Source: Trichodelitschia bisporula
Lineage: Eukaryota; Ascomycota; Dothideomycetes; Phaeotrichales; Phaeotrichaceae
NCBI GenBank assembly: GCA_010356995.1
Contig: ML996699.1
Coordinates: 156,999 to 220,998 of the forward strand
Direction of reading: 5' to 3'
Length of the DNA stretch: 64,000 bases
The translations under genes and the position numbers were made by a program. Of the stretch, positions 1-11,962 are shown piece by piece; within the stretch, counting starts at the first letter, position 1; every line of letters begins with the position of its first letter. The notes under the pieces were generated by a model that was given only the letters and a program-made list of their open reading frames with translations, did no database searches and was not told the origin of the DNA.

Positions 1-476
1 CGGATGTCGGCTTTTGCGCTCGGCACACCGCCTCCGATGCCGACCAAGACGCCGAATTGAACCGAAGTGAAAGTTGACTTCATTTGAGCAACCGCCGAGG
101 CCGCCGAGTTTGTGCCCGTCAGCCCCAAGACCATGATGACCGTATTGTGTTCGCCAACGCGGCCGAGCGTGTAGCTATTGGGATCGGAAGCGTCCCGGGG
201 GAGAGGTTGGTGCTCTTCGTCGAGCATCTCCTGGGCTGCTGCAAGTTCAATGTCAAGCGCGCAAATCCACCCTATTATGTAGTCTTCGTGACGAAGTCGG
301 CGGATTGGCTTTTTGTTGGTGGTTCTCTGGAGGGTAAGTGGTAAGGTTAAGGTCTGGCTGATATTGCTCGCGGGGGCAGGTGTGGTGGTCTCACCAGCAA
401 CAGGTGAGGAGGGTCGTGAAAGACTGGAAGAGGCATGGAAGCGGTCCCGTATCGGGATCCGCTTTGCAGGTGGCAT
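1..476 (-). CDS. PNP_UDP-domain protein, probable N-terminal part of an NLR-like protein (partial)
   Basis: The minus strand is open from an ATG at 476 to the window edge, giving 158 residues with the C-terminal part missing. The first ~65 residues are Ser/Thr/Pro-rich and basic (start MPPAKR). From about residue 66 the text matches the fungal PNP_UDP nucleoside phosphorylase-like domain: a DYIIGWICALDIELAAAQ segment, then LGRVGEHN, a TGTNSAA segment, and the glycine-rich FGVLVGIGGGVPSAKADIR loop, which lines the nucleoside/phosphate pocket in this superfamily. In filamentous fungi this domain commonly stands N-terminal to NACHT or NB-ARC plus ankyrin, TPR or WD repeats, where it acts as an immune-type effector. 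The C-terminal modules lie beyond position 1, so NLR membership is inference. A stand-alone phosphorylase-like protein is the alternative. The frame is uninterrupted, with no sign of decay. Confidence 0.82.
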   Translation of the reverse strand, partial: MPPAKRIPIRDRFHASSSLSRPSSPVAGETTTPAPASNISQTLTLPLTLQRTTNKKPIRRLRHEDYIIGWICALDIELAAAQEMLDEEHQPLPRDASDPNSYTLGRVGEHNTVIMVLGLTGTNSAASAVAQMKSTFTSVQFGVLVGIGGGVPSAKADI

Positions 477-2365
477 CTTGGAAATAATGATACTAGTTAA
501 GAAATTGCGGACTTGTGAAAATGCAGGAGTGGAACTAGGAGGTTGAAGGCGAGGCTTTGGGGCTTCGAGCTGAGCTCAACTGCGGGGCAGAATGCCAAGA
601 ATGAGACTGTGAGCTGTCGGGCGCGGAGGGGACGACGAGATTGGAGGAGACACAGCCACATGCCACGGGGCATCAAGTTCTCCTACCAACTGATCAGTTT
701 ATAGACGAAGACTTCGCTGGAGGACATACCCGGTTGTTCATCCATGTTGCACCGCCCACGCTGCTTGCGTCGTCTATGCCCGCGTCGTAGGTGCTGTACG
801 GGATATCGAGACTGACCAGGGCTCGAGCATAAACAGGCTCAGGAGGATGTCGGAGTAGCGGTCATGGTTTTGGGTGGGAGTTTGGCAGCGTAGTGAGGGA
901 CCAATGGAGCATACAGACTGTTCTGATGAAGGAGATATGTTGAATTTGTGGCGGTAACCTGGGATGGCTGGAGCGGAGCCAGGAGACAGGGGTCGTCTCC
1001 TGGCGAGGTATATAGTCAGCTTACGTCCTACTACTAGTTAATTAAGCAACTCAGTCATGTTCACACTTCATTTTAACAAGATACATAGTTGATTCTGTGG
1101 AAGAGGTGGCCGGGTAATGTATGAGATGGGTGTTAGCAAGCGTCCTGGTGCTGGATTAAAGGCTCGATTGGAGTTGAGCGGACGACATCGTATCAGTCAT
1201 GTTTTATAGTGTCGCTAGCGCGGCACTCGAGAAGCATACAGTACCGTGGAACAATTGAGCCCGCTGGGGCGTGCGGCCATTCTAACTGCGAAGGAAAGGT
1301 CTCATCCCCATCGAGGAGAAACGATTGTCCATCCACAACTCCACAACTTGTCGTCAACAGACCAACAATGGCAAAAGGTTGAAGTAATAGACAGCGCCTA
1401 GCTTCCCCTCGAACTAGCCTAGCGGCTCCTCCCGTCCATCAAGCGGCCCCGCGTGGCCCGTATCCATCGCATTCCCGGCCTCGCAAGTACCCCATTCTTC
1501 TACCTCTTCGTTTGCGAATAAACCGCGCCCAGCTCTCCCCTCGTCGGATGGGCTATCGGAAATCACCTGGGCGGGCGAGACGAAGGGGTGGGCGAGACGA
1601 AAAAACGGCATGCGGGAGGACGCATTGAGGCGGCGGCGATGGAGAGACCCAAGAGGGGCACGAGGCGGAAGCTAGAAAAAGTGGGGGAGGGCTGATTCTC
1701 GATTCGAGGTAAGCCCCATTTTAGATTTTCTAATTCGTATAATTCGTCCGCTGGAATTTGTTAGCCATCAACAGGGATATTGAACACTCTAAGCGCCCAA
1801 CTTCTTGGAAGCCTTGCATTGGGGAAACCTGACGGCAGAAAGGCCGTTACTAACCGCCGGATTTGGCGGCTATTTTCCCGCGGACACAGGTATATGTCTT
1901 CGACCTATGGCCGCATGTACAGGAAAGTGTGTACAAATTCTAGATCAAGGCTGAAAAAAAATTATGATTCTGTTCGACCGAGCAGCGTGGCTGTGGGTTA
2001 GGGGAAGGGGTAAGACGTAACGTCAGGCGTCCTAAACAACAGCGCACCTTGATGTGCTTCCCTTTCCTCATTTGAGCTCGGTTTCTCTTTCCTCTCGCCT
2101 TTCTGAGTCAGCGATTCATGGCGTCAGTAGTAAGGCTAGGAGAGACTTGGAAGCATGAGGTGAGGGTGCGGAGGCATTGAAGAGGGTCTGAAGATGGGAT
2201 GAGGAGACTATAGAGGAAGACGGGCGGAAGACAACCGATGAAGACATAGCCAGACGTTGCTTCCCCGGCTCAGCTTCTTTTCAATGGCAAGTGTTGGACG
2301 AACAGTTGCACTTGTCACCCGAGTGGGCCACCCATCCGAAATGAGAGAGCACGACCTAGGCGAAC
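477..2365. other. Intergenic, no gene seen
   Basis: About 1.9 kb upstream of the PNP-domain gene (minus) and of the next gene (plus), so it should hold both promoters. Only short unsupported open frames occur, and none shows domain-like sequence or credible splice sites. AT-rich stretches lie near 1020-1090 and 1710-1760. I see no repeat or tRNA-like structure. Confidence 0.5.
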
Positions 2366-3851
2366 ATGCTTACAATACAAGGGGATCAAGGGCGTTCCTT
2401 CTTCAAGAATTGCCCAGAAAATAGAGCACACATATCGTCCGAAGACGGAGAAAACTTTGGTAAATACTGCGCCAAGATGGTCGCTTCACCGAGCATTCGA
2501 AGTCGCAGCTTCAACTTTATATTATTCCGCCGAAGAAACCTCCCCGGTCAACCACGTAGCACCATGACACTGCGCTCAGCCGCTCGCGTTACAATGGCCC
2601 GTCGCACTGTGTTGCTCTCGCTGATTGCGATCTTGGTGATCGTTCTTCTGCTTCCGGCCCAGGTGCCTGTTTTCCAGTCAGTCACTGCTGAGCTGCAACC
2701 TGAAATCTTCGATGATAGCACCACAGCCAGCCAGTTGCTGGAAATATTCCATAAGAGACTCATTGCCGCGGTACGCCCTTCACCAACTCACCTTTTCTGC
2801 TGCTTAGAGTCCTAACGTACCAGAACGCGATCAATGAAGTCAACGTGTCGCTGACTGGCCGTCTCTCCGGACCACGGGAATGCGTTACGGACACCGATGA
2901 CGAACCACCGGAGGTAGCGAGCGCCTTTTTTGAAGAGGAGAACACCCAGTGGAATGAGAACAAGTGTCGGGGTGCACGCCTGTATGGCCTTATGGGCATG
3001 ACGCGGGAAGAGGCAACGGCTTCTTTGAAATATGATAGCGAAAGCGTCTATCACGACGACAGCTATACTGCGGAGAGCGGCTGGGAAATTCTCGGCTCCA
3101 AGTCCCAAACCCAACTCTCCGTTTTTGGTGCGGAGGATGCGTTAAATGCCTTGGGGCTGCCCGAAATAACCGGACCTGGAGCGGACAACCAAGTGCTGCA
3201 TCTGGAACAGAACGACCCCTACGTGATCGATGGGAAATCGTGGCCGGTGGGTAGGCTCGCTGAACAGTAACACTCATGCTAACGCGACGAGTCATCAAAC
3301 GCCAAGTTCTCGAACGTCTACAACATTAAGAACAACTTCATTGCTGCTTTTAGCACCTTCGGACCATCGTACTACATCGATCGGCGGTCCGTCCGCGCTC
3401 CTTTACCACCCCTCAGCCGCTGGTCAGATGCTGTCTTCCAAGTCTGGCAGAAGCTGCAGGGCGGAGGCAACGGTCGTATCAACGCTCCTCAATACGTTCT
3501 GCGCGTGGATATCACAAACCCAGAGACAAAAAGCGCCGTCAGCAGGGCCCTCAAGATGACCGCTTGTCAGCCGCCGTTGACCAAGGAAGAGAAGGAAAAG
3601 TGGCCCACGTGGCCTGGAGTGACGTACAGCACACAGCATTCCAAGGGCCAAGGGATCCTAGGTAAGCCATCTACGCTCGTATTCGGCACCTACTAACGAG
3701 CAAAGGCACGCCTAATTTGCGGGGTGTGGCGTGGCTGTTAATCAACCACAAGGAGCGGTTTGGACTGAAGCGCGTGACGGAGATTACCGTGTTCCGGACG
3801 GGTGTCTTAGGCCAACCGAATATGCTTCTGGCAAAAATCGAGGATGTTTGA
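2366..3851 (+). CDS. Unknown single-pass membrane-anchored protein
   Basis: Four exons assemble to 447 residues: 2366-2770, 2824-3246, 3292-3661 and 3706-3851. Introns have YAG acceptors; the third has a perfect TACTAAC branch site. The second donor (GTGGGT at 3247) is weak but is the only one that keeps frame. A hydrophobic helix (about 2606-2665) follows a basic stretch, suggesting a type II membrane anchor with the rest in the secretory lumen. Later exons are hydrophilic and rich in aromatic residues, with a C terminus of alternating strands (VTEITVFRTG). Start is uncertain: in-frame ATGs at 2477 and 2564 would shorten it, and the one at 2564 puts the helix near the N terminus, which is more natural. 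I do not recognise the family; it looks like a conserved fungal protein rather than a chance frame because four exons join in phase. Confidence 0.62.
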
Positions 3852-5648
3852 CGGAAGATTTTACGATGGACCGGTCAAAAAGTGATATCATTCGGAGCGG
3901 ATGCCTGCCTTGGCCCTGACACGACTGCTGACGGTATATCAGACGCTGGTATGCGGTCGCTACTTATTGTTAGCTCATTTTTGCTAGAAAGAACGATACC
4001 CGAATGATGAGCCTATGATATATGACCATTGTGTACACCACGCCAGACCGTCCCAAAAGGGTAATTCCCGCCAAGGCTCACAAGACGCCGTTGCATTTGC
4101 TCCATGCACCACGCGAACATAGGTGCTGTATGAACCTGACTTCCAAGACTGGCGCAAGAATGCTGGGAGGGGACGGTGGAGGAGAGGGGGCGAATGAGGG
4201 AGGGGTCGGTTCGTAAGATGGGGTGTGTTAAGAGGAGATGAAAATGATCGGATACTGTCCTGTTCCGTCTCGGTCTGAGGACTGTGTCCGGGATTAGGAC
4301 TGCTGATGAAGCGGAAGTGACAGCTCCACTTTTATTATTACTGTTATGGTAGGGGAGATTAAAAGAAGTTGACTTTGTAGGTCAAGAGACGTGGATGGGG
4401 ACGACTGGTGACGATAGCCTTATCCGGGTGGACATGTTGCGTAATGAAAGCCAAGGGAGCTGAGCTCTTGAAGGTTTTGCAGCATATACTCAAGAGACTA
4501 AAGGATTGCTGAAGCTGCCCAGTAGATGGGGGGGGTGGGGTGCATAAAGATATAGAGGTGAGGTCGGGCAAGACCGCATCACATGGCATCACGTCAAATT
4601 GCCATCCGAAAAGGTCATGGCCACATCCATCAATAAAAGCGCCCAGAAAGACGGCCACAACTTTTTTTTGGATGCCACTGGGTCATTGCCAAGCCATCAA
4701 CACTCACAGCAAGTGGCCTGTGCACCGCTCCCCCGGGGTATAAATACCTCACCTTCCCCCTTCCAAATCCTCTTCTTCTTTTCCCCAGCTCTCTTTGCCT
4801 TTGGCTTAGATCAAGTGTAGTATCTGTTCTTTTCAGTTTAATCTCTGAAACGACTCTACGGAGTCAACTTCAAGATTAATCTTATTTTTGATCTTTTGTC
4901 GGTTCGGCCTCTGTGCTTGCGTATTGTCGGCTGGCACTGTGTCGCTCCTATTGCACTACCTGGAACTGATGCGAATGACCTCTTTTTTTCATCATGGTCT
5001 TCGGCTTGTTCCGGGACTTTGGAGAAGAAATGGCTCTTTCCTTGAGCTGTGGGCCTTTGCTTGAAGGGGGACCATGTGGATGAACCGCCGCTTTGATACT
5101 ACGGATTGCTAGGACCGCAGTGACAGTACGGTCGCAATGAGCGGTAGATACATGAACTCGGTCTGCGGATACGCCTCGATGCTGGGACTACACTCGACAA
5201 GCTGATTAAATGTCTTCACGTTATTCTGAGCTGAGATCTAAGCTCATCGTATGTGACAACTTTTCTTCCACCGCATGGACGAGTGTTGTTTTGTAAGCTC
5301 TAGGATCTTCTTAGGCAGTCGTTTTGGAGCCTCTCCAGGGGCTTGATTCATGCTAGTTCCTCTGTGGAGAAACAGCAAGAACCAGGCCCACTGAGAAACA
5401 CCAGAACGACTGCCTGAGAAGGGCCCTTGACGCATACAAGACAACACCCGTCCAGCAGAGTACAATATTCAGTTCGACCCCAATTCCATCTATTCCAATC
5501 GTAAGGAGCGTGTGTCCACTCGGGCATCCAATAATCCGCCTAATCATCATCATCAAGCCTCCCAACCCGCAGGAAAATGCAAATCCAAACCCCACTCGAA
5601 CCAAAAAAACGCCCCAAATGCCTACTCATCTCCAAAAACCACACATGC
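3852..5648. other. Intergenic with an isolated TATA box
   Basis: 1.8 kb between the unknown membrane protein and the 3' end of the GPI-protein gene. It contains a strong TATA element at 4739 followed by CT-rich leader-like DNA but no long frame after it. The longest plausible small frame is 30 codons from an ATG at 4994. No other structure was seen. Confidence 0.45.
4739..4746 (+). promoter_or_regulatory. TATA box of an unidentified transcript
   Basis: TATAAATA sits right after a CCCCGGGG-type GC block and is followed by about 60 bp of CT-rich sequence, the usual layout of a fungal core promoter and start region. No convincing coding sequence follows within 900 bp, so the product may be a noncoding RNA or a short peptide. 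Function is inferred from sequence only. Confidence 0.35.
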
Positions 5649-6632
5649 TTAAACCACCATGAGAGCCACACCCGCAACCACCCCCCCAAGCACCAGCCCC
5701 AGAAATCCCCCCCAAGACCCCACCGTCACCCTCCCCGCCCCACTCGGCTGCAACTTTGGCCCACTGCTCCCCGTCTCCTCCGCCCCCCCCGCCGCAATCG
5801 GCTGCACAACCGCCCAGCTAGTCAACGTAACCGGGCGCCCATCCGCCGCCGTCGTCGTCAGGAGCAATAAACTGCTCACCTTGCTCGCGCTCGGCGTTAT
5901 CGTAGTCAACACCGTGCGGCCCTTCGAATCCGTCGTCTTCATAGTCGTCGGCGTGACGGGCGCAGGCACGAAGGTTGATAAGGGGGATAGGCTCGTCTGG
6001 CCTGCGCTCGTGACTACGGCGGCGGGGACGACGGTGGATGTGGTGATGGTGCGTCCGTTGCTGGTTGTGGTGACGGCGACTTCGACGCTGGTGCTCGCGG
6101 CTGCGATCACGGTGGCTGTCTGCTCCACCGTCGACCCCGCGCTGTTTGTCGTCGTCAGCGTCACGGGGACGAGGACCGTTGCCGTTGGCGTGGTGCTCGT
6201 ACTCGCCGGCGGGGGCGGCGGCGGGGGCGTGCTGCTCGTCACCGTGCCATTCTGCCTCTTGCCCAGCTTCTCAAAATGTGGCTCCGGGGCCGCGAGCTCC
6301 GCCTGGCGGCGCACGAGATCGAGTGCTGCGGCGGCGAGGAGCCGGGTTGCGGCGGGGGGGTCGCGGGCGTGCACCGCTGCTACGGCCGAGCGGTCTGTTT
6401 CGTAGACGCCGTCTTGGAAGCGCTCTGCGTGTTGGTGGAGGGCGGAGTGTAGGGCGTCTGGCGGGAGGAGGTTGAGCAGGGCTAGGAACTCTGGATTCGC
6501 AGGGTGGGACTGCGTTTGTAGCTCGCGGAGGGTTTGGAGATCCGCTGGGGAGGCGGGGCGGATGTGCGGGTGTTGTTGGGCGGAGGTTAGGGGGAGGAGG
6601 AAGGCGGCGGGGAGGAGGGCGAGGGCGCGCAT
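5649..6632 (-). CDS. GPI-anchored Ser/Thr-rich cell-wall protein
   Basis: Single exon, 327 residues from the ATG at 6632. The open frame extends upstream to 7046, but this ATG starts a clean signal peptide (MRALALLPAAFLLPLTSA). Residues ~20-120 form an alpha-helical, charged segment ending in a KR pair. It is followed by a proline run and ~170 residues of Val/Thr/Ser-rich degenerate repeats (variants of TTTxxGRTxTTxT), expected to be heavily O-mannosylated. The C terminus is a small-residue site followed by a hydrophobic tail without charge, the signature of a GPI-attachment signal. The protein should sit at the plasma membrane or wall surface. No catalytic motif is seen. Family not recognised beyond this architecture; codon use is very GC-rich in the repeat part. 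Confidence 0.72.
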   Translation of the reverse strand: MRALALLPAAFLLPLTSAQQHPHIRPASPADLQTLRELQTQSHPANPEFLALLNLLPPDALHSALHQHAERFQDGVYETDRSAVAAVHARDPPAATRLLAAAALDLVRRQAELAAPEPHFEKLGKRQNGTVTSSTPPPPPPPASTSTTPTATVLVPVTLTTTNSAGSTVEQTATVIAAASTSVEVAVTTTSNGRTITTSTVVPAAVVTSAGQTSLSPLSTFVPAPVTPTTMKTTDSKGRTVLTTITPSASKVSSLLLLTTTAADGRPVTLTSWAVVQPIAAGGAEETGSSGPKLQPSGAGRVTVGSWGGFLGLVLGGVVAGVALMVV

Positions 6633-9436
6633 CGTGGGCGCTGTTGAAGGGGCGTGTTCGTCGTCGAAAAGGCCGTTGAGGGTGTGCTTTCGTTGCTTCG
6701 AGAGGTGAAGTCGGCGCCGTGGATCGGATCTCCGCCGGGCAGGGGGCGTCGGCCGCCTTTTGAGGCCTTGCGGCTTTTTGGGGCGAGTCTGGTTTGACGA
6801 AGGCTGGGCTGCGTCGCGGTGGCCTGTGCTCTGCTGTTGCGTCCGTGTGTGTGTGGCGCTCTTTCGCGGCGGGAGGCAGGGGGTTGGATGTGTGGATGCG
6901 CGCCACGCGGCTGGGTGGCAGGCTGCGGAGGTGAGACGCGGGCGATGTGGCGCCGTGTGCAACAATTGGAAGGCGAGCAGCGGAGTCGTGGATTGAGCGA
7001 CGGGGAGATAACTCTCGTACAACGATCTACCAGTCACGACAGGCAAAAGCGAAAGAATAGATCACCCAGCGAAAGAAAAAAAGGAGCGAGAGCAAACAAA
7101 CACGCCCAGCATGTCATCTTGAACCCCGTCTTTATCCCCCGCCCCAAGCCTCCGCCCACTTTCCCAGTCCTCGCACCCGCACCGCCAGGGTGAGAATCAA
7201 GGCCGACATGGCGAAGCGCAATCACTGTGAAGACCGCTGCGCATCACTTCACCCGTCCCAGGTCCACTTCGGCTCGCCTTTCAATAAAGACTACTGCGGT
7301 AGAGCGTGTCTATCCTTCCGTCCTGCGCCTAGCACCGCGACGCTTCCGGCCGCGTTACGTCGCGCGGGCGCCCAAGACGAGCCAATCCCCGAAGTTGCGA
7401 TCCCGATGACAGAACTGCCGATTGCGACTCGGGTGGGGATACGAAAGTGCGAGTAGCCGGAGGGTGGGGATTTGCCGGGTGACGTCGTTTAGAAGGCGAT
7501 AGTGTGTGCCATATTGCACGGTTTGCGCTCGGAGCCGGGGAAAGCGCGCGCACGCACCGTATACCCCGAATCCTGATCCCTCGCCCATCAGCCCGGTGCT
7601 GGGCAACGGGAAGGAAGACGAACATCGTCATCCTCATTATTCCTGCCTCCCTCAATCCTTTCAAACGTGGTTTCCCACCGCCCTTCAACATGCACAGCCT
7701 CAGCCCCTCCTGCAGCGCAAAAACGCAAAACGCACATGAAAAACTGAAACGCGCGTTCAAGCTCAGCTCCTCCGCTTGGCAATGCACATGAGGCTAGGAG
7801 CATTGCGTGACTGGCCCGCTTCGCACGCTTCGCGACGCCTCTCAATGCGGATGGCGTGCGCTATTCATAGCCCCGGCATGTCAGAGCCTTACGAGGTATG
7901 CGGCGGGGGCAGGAGGGGAAACGATCGGCGAAGAGGGGCGGGAAGGGCCACTCGCTTCTTGCTTGTGACACGGTGTTTTGGGACGACGCGCTTGTTGTGG
8001 GACGGGAGAATCGATATTTGCTAGCGAGGGCAATATTCGTGGAGGCGAGAATTATGGGTTTCCGAGTCCCGATGTTCGGAGTGCTCTGCTCTGCTTTCCC
8101 CGCGAATGGGGCTGGGAATAGATGCTGTCACATTCGTCCCGCATCCCGCGACCCGTAGGCCGGGAAGCTGTGCTAGGCAGGAGGGTCGCACAGCGTCGGT
8201 GAAGCCTCCGCGCCTGCGCGTACGCAAGACAAATACCCGCACGCAAGAATGAAGACAAGATATTCGAGCTGACCACGGCGACGCAGAAGAAAACAACTGA
8301 TCTCAGCCGCCCTCCATCCCAGCTGTCTGGCCCAGCAACATGCAAGCCAGCAGGCGGAGCAAGTCAAGCAAAACAACGCGCAAGCATCCGTGCATACCAC
8401 ACAAGATGCAATTATTCTTTCTGTGAACGGTAGCAGCGGGGCGTCAAAATCTCGTACCACCTCACGTTGATCGCCCCAGTGATATGCCCTCGCGATGTGC
8501 ACCGGGATATGGTACTCAGACCATCTACCAGGTTATCCCGTCGCTGCAGAGAGAGCATAACTCGTTCGACTGTCAACTACGTTGATATCTCTCAACCGGA
8601 GATACCGTGGTGCCTCAACCCCGCGCTCGCATACCTTATCAAGCTCAAGCCTTCGTGGCGGCCGATACGCGAAGCTGGCAGATAGCCTTTTCCCACATCG
8701 CCACGCTCCCAGCCTCGCCTCGCTCCCAAACCCAAAGCGCCTGCCTCTTCCAGCGCGGAGCGCGGCGGGCGAGTCAGCGTTTCATCACTGACTTGCCCAC
8801 CAAGAAACATCACGACATTACCAGAGAGAGGCAGATAGACCAAATACAGCGTACGTAGCGATAAAAAGCGACGTCGTCGTCGTCCCAAGCCACCCGCCGC
8901 GCTTAAAAAGTTGGCAGCTCGGCGGGCGGCGGGCGGCGGAGCGTTACAACGTCCCGTCCCGCGATGTGGAAATGAAGTTCTGCGATATGGGCGGCGCCTA
9001 TCCACGGTTACCCCGCAATCTGTTTCTACTGTATCAAGGACGATAAGTCCAAGCTTGGAGCTGGGAACTTGGGCCATGGGGGCGTCGCAAGGACGAGATA
9101 TATCCCCCCGAGTTCCCCTCCCTCAGCACAGGCAACGAGTAGCACCACTCTCATCCCATCCAGTCGATTATGATCACGAGTATCCTACCTACAGCCCACA
9201 GGGCCCCAACATCCATCTATACCCCGCCTGCCCCAATCCAGAAGCACATACCCCGCCAAACCAGACCCGGCCCCTTGCCCGCCTGGGAACCCACGAACGA
9301 ACCATGATCCTCGCCAGCATTAAACACCGTCCGCCTGCGAAAAGAAGACCAGCATCCACGCTCGAATAACAGACAGGCAAATGTCCAGGAAGCACAAAGA
9401 CACAAGGGAATCAACACCCCCGCTCTACCCGGCCCC
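6633..9436. other. Intergenic, no gene seen
   Basis: 2.8 kb upstream of the GPI-protein gene and downstream of the RhoGAP gene. Many overlapping short frames occur on both strands because the DNA is GC-rich, but none has domain-like sequence, a signal peptide or joinable exons. Treated as promoter and 3' flank. Confidence 0.45.
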
Positions 9437-11962
9437 TCACCTCCCCTTAAAATCCCTCCTCAAATCCAGACTCTTCCCCGCCTGCCGTCCCCTCTCCCCC
9501 CTCCCGCCCTCCTCCCCACCCCACCCCCCCAACTCCTGCAAACTGGCACTCTGCCCCCTTTGATGCCCCTCCCCATTCCCCGCCCGCCTCCCTTCCTCCC
9601 TCTCCCTAACCCTCTCCTCCCTCTTCTCCGCCCTCTCGGCAAGCTTCCCACGAAACCAAAGAAACGGATTCTTCCCCGCCCCCTCCTCCGACAAGCCTGG
9701 CGTCAACCCCGGCGTCCCAGGCGGACTAAGCACGCGCTCAGCACCAAAACTCTTCCGACTCTCCCCACTGAGCACGCTACTCCGACTCGCACTAGCCGCG
9801 GCATTGGACCCAACCGTCTCCCTCCCCGCGCCGCGCCAAAACCGCTTCTTCTTCTCGGAGCCCGGCACGCCGCCCGCCGCCACCACCGCTGCCGCACTCG
9901 CCCCCTCCGCATGCGCCGTCTGCACACCCTCGTCGAACGCGCCCGACTGCACCGTCGGGAAAGGCGTGATGCCTACGCCGCCCAGTCCGTCCGGCCCCTG
10001 GGCCTCGAGATCCGAGTGAGCCGTCGAGCGCGACCTTACCGATGGAGCGGGCGACAGCCCCGAGGGGTGCGAGCTGGTCGGGTGCAAGCTCTGACTCTGC
10101 AGCGCGGGCGACGGGGGCGGGAGCATGGCGCCGGGCGTCGGCGGCACCAGGCCAGGCGACTGCAGCGGGGCGTGGAAGTCTTGCACCTGGGTGCCACCGG
10201 GTGCCTCAGTGCCGCGGTTCGGCGTCGGTGAAGAGTACATGTCCGGCACGGCGGGGACATCGGGAACGCTGCCTGCTCCGCTGCTCTCCGCGTCGGTGGG
10301 CAGCGGAGCTGCGGCATGGGTCAGCGACTGGACCGAGCTGTGGGCCGAGGGATTGGCGCTGCCGGGCCCGCGGCGCTTCTGCAGCTTCTTGCCGGAGGAA
10401 GGCTTGAAGAGAGCGGTTAGGCCACGTGTAGTTGGTGTCGTAACAGGCGAAGTGGCTGGCGAGTCGTTAGGTGGCGGCAGGTCGAGCGCTTCGGGCTGCT
10501 CCGGGCGCGGTCTGGACATGGTTTCGGGCGTCGGCGTACTGGGTGTCACGATGGGGGTCTCGAGGATGGGGCCCTGGGGACCGTCTTCAGGGGCTGGCGT
10601 CTCGGGGTACGCGCCAGGTAACGAGCCGTGTACGGGGCCAGGGGTCAACGATGCGGGATGTTGTACCGGAGGCTCCGCCGGAGGTTCCACTGAGGCCGGG
10701 GAGGAGGCCTCGACAGGCTCAGCGACCCCACCTTGCGACTGCAGAAGTCGTGTCTGACGCACAGTGGGCGACAGCGACGGGACTGTGTTGCTACGATGCA
10801 CGCCGCTAGACGAAAGAGGTTGGTTTCCCGACGGCGTCATTGGAGTGACAGGGCTCGGCGCGACGGAGCTGCGACTCTGGCTCTGGCGCGAGCTGACGCT
10901 CATAGAGCGACGGACGTTGGCACTGTAGCGGCTGGCCGACGAGCCCGAGCGATGCACAGTCGTCTTCGAGCGCTTCGGACCGGTGGTCACCGTGGCGGGC
11001 GTGGGCGGGCCGGACTCGACTTCCTGCACTGTCTTCTCGTCCGCCTCGGTGCCCTGCATGCCGATGAGAAAGTGGTCCTGGTTCTCAATCAGGAAGATGA
11101 GCACATCTTGGCTCAGGCGGTACTCCGGTGGTGACATGTCGTGCGCCGGGTGCGACAGGATGCCAGGCTGAAAAATAGCTGCGAGGTTTGGCGTCGTCAT
11201 CTTGTTCAGGTCGCTCTTAGACGCGAAAACGGCGAGCAGATCGAGGATGTAGAGCAGCAGCTGGCGGTTCAGTGGCGGCAGCTCGGTTATGAGCGTTTGG
11301 TAGGTGCGAATCGTCTCGTCGGCGTCAAAATGGCCCTCGGAGGGGGACTGCCCATCCATGTGTCCGACGGCCTGCGACTGGTGGCAGCGCAGCGGTTCGC
11401 GGAAGCGCTCGTAGAACTCGAGCGGGATTATAGGTTCTGGCAGCTGGTTGAAGTAGCGGCGAAGGATGTTGGCCGCATCGTGCACCGTATAGCCCGTCCA
11501 GTCGAGTCCTTTGCCATAGCGGTCGGGCGAGTTGAAAGCCTGGCGGAGTTCCTTAATACGCTTTTCCGAACCGCTGAGGCGAAATATGCCCTCGACATTG
11601 GTAGCTGTGGAGCGTTAGCGAGTGAATATGTACACGAAGGTATGACGTTGACTCGGACACACCTTTTTCCTTGAGGAATACGCCGCACTTTGCGACAACA
11701 ATGGGCACGTAGCCGTAGACGTACGACTTGCCCTCATTGTCCTGCAGCGAGATGGCCACATTGGCATAGCGAATACTAGTATGCAGCGGCACGCCGAAGA
11801 TACCTTGTGGTTCAGAGACGTCGACTAGATGGGGTAAGCTTGCAATTTGCGCGATGTGAGATGGCGCTCACCCTTCTCATCCTCACGCTTCTGGTTGCCA
11901 CGCTTAAAGTTCCGCCACCATGACGTGAGGTCACGGCGCGTGTTTGGTGCTTGCTCATCCAT
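9437..11962 (-). CDS. Rho GTPase-activating protein, SAC7-like
   Basis: Three exons (11962-11872, 11824-11663, 11604-9437) join in phase to 806 residues. After a short basic N terminus with a WWRNFKRG segment comes a complete RhoGAP domain at about residues 33-270: GIFGVPLH entry, the arginine-finger strand in EGIFRLSGSEKRIKELR, the LPEPIIP loop and the KMTTPNLAAIFQPG helix. This is the layout of fungal Sac7-type GAPs, which stimulate GTP hydrolysis on Rho1 and so tune wall integrity and actin polarity. The remaining ~530 residues are low-complexity Pro/Ser/Thr-rich with a basic KKKRFWRGAG patch and a charged coiled segment near the end, a likely regulatory tail. Both introns are short with consensus branch sites. 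Family assignment is firm; the exact orthologue is less so. Confidence 0.86.

Noticed and set aside
5659-6405. 248-codon plus-strand frame
   Set aside because: Antisense shadow of the GPI-protein repeat region; Val/Ala-rich translation mirrors the Thr-rich coding strand.
8592-9077. 161-codon minus-strand frame
   Set aside because: Overlaps equally long frames on the other strand, Arg/Gly-rich and without motif.
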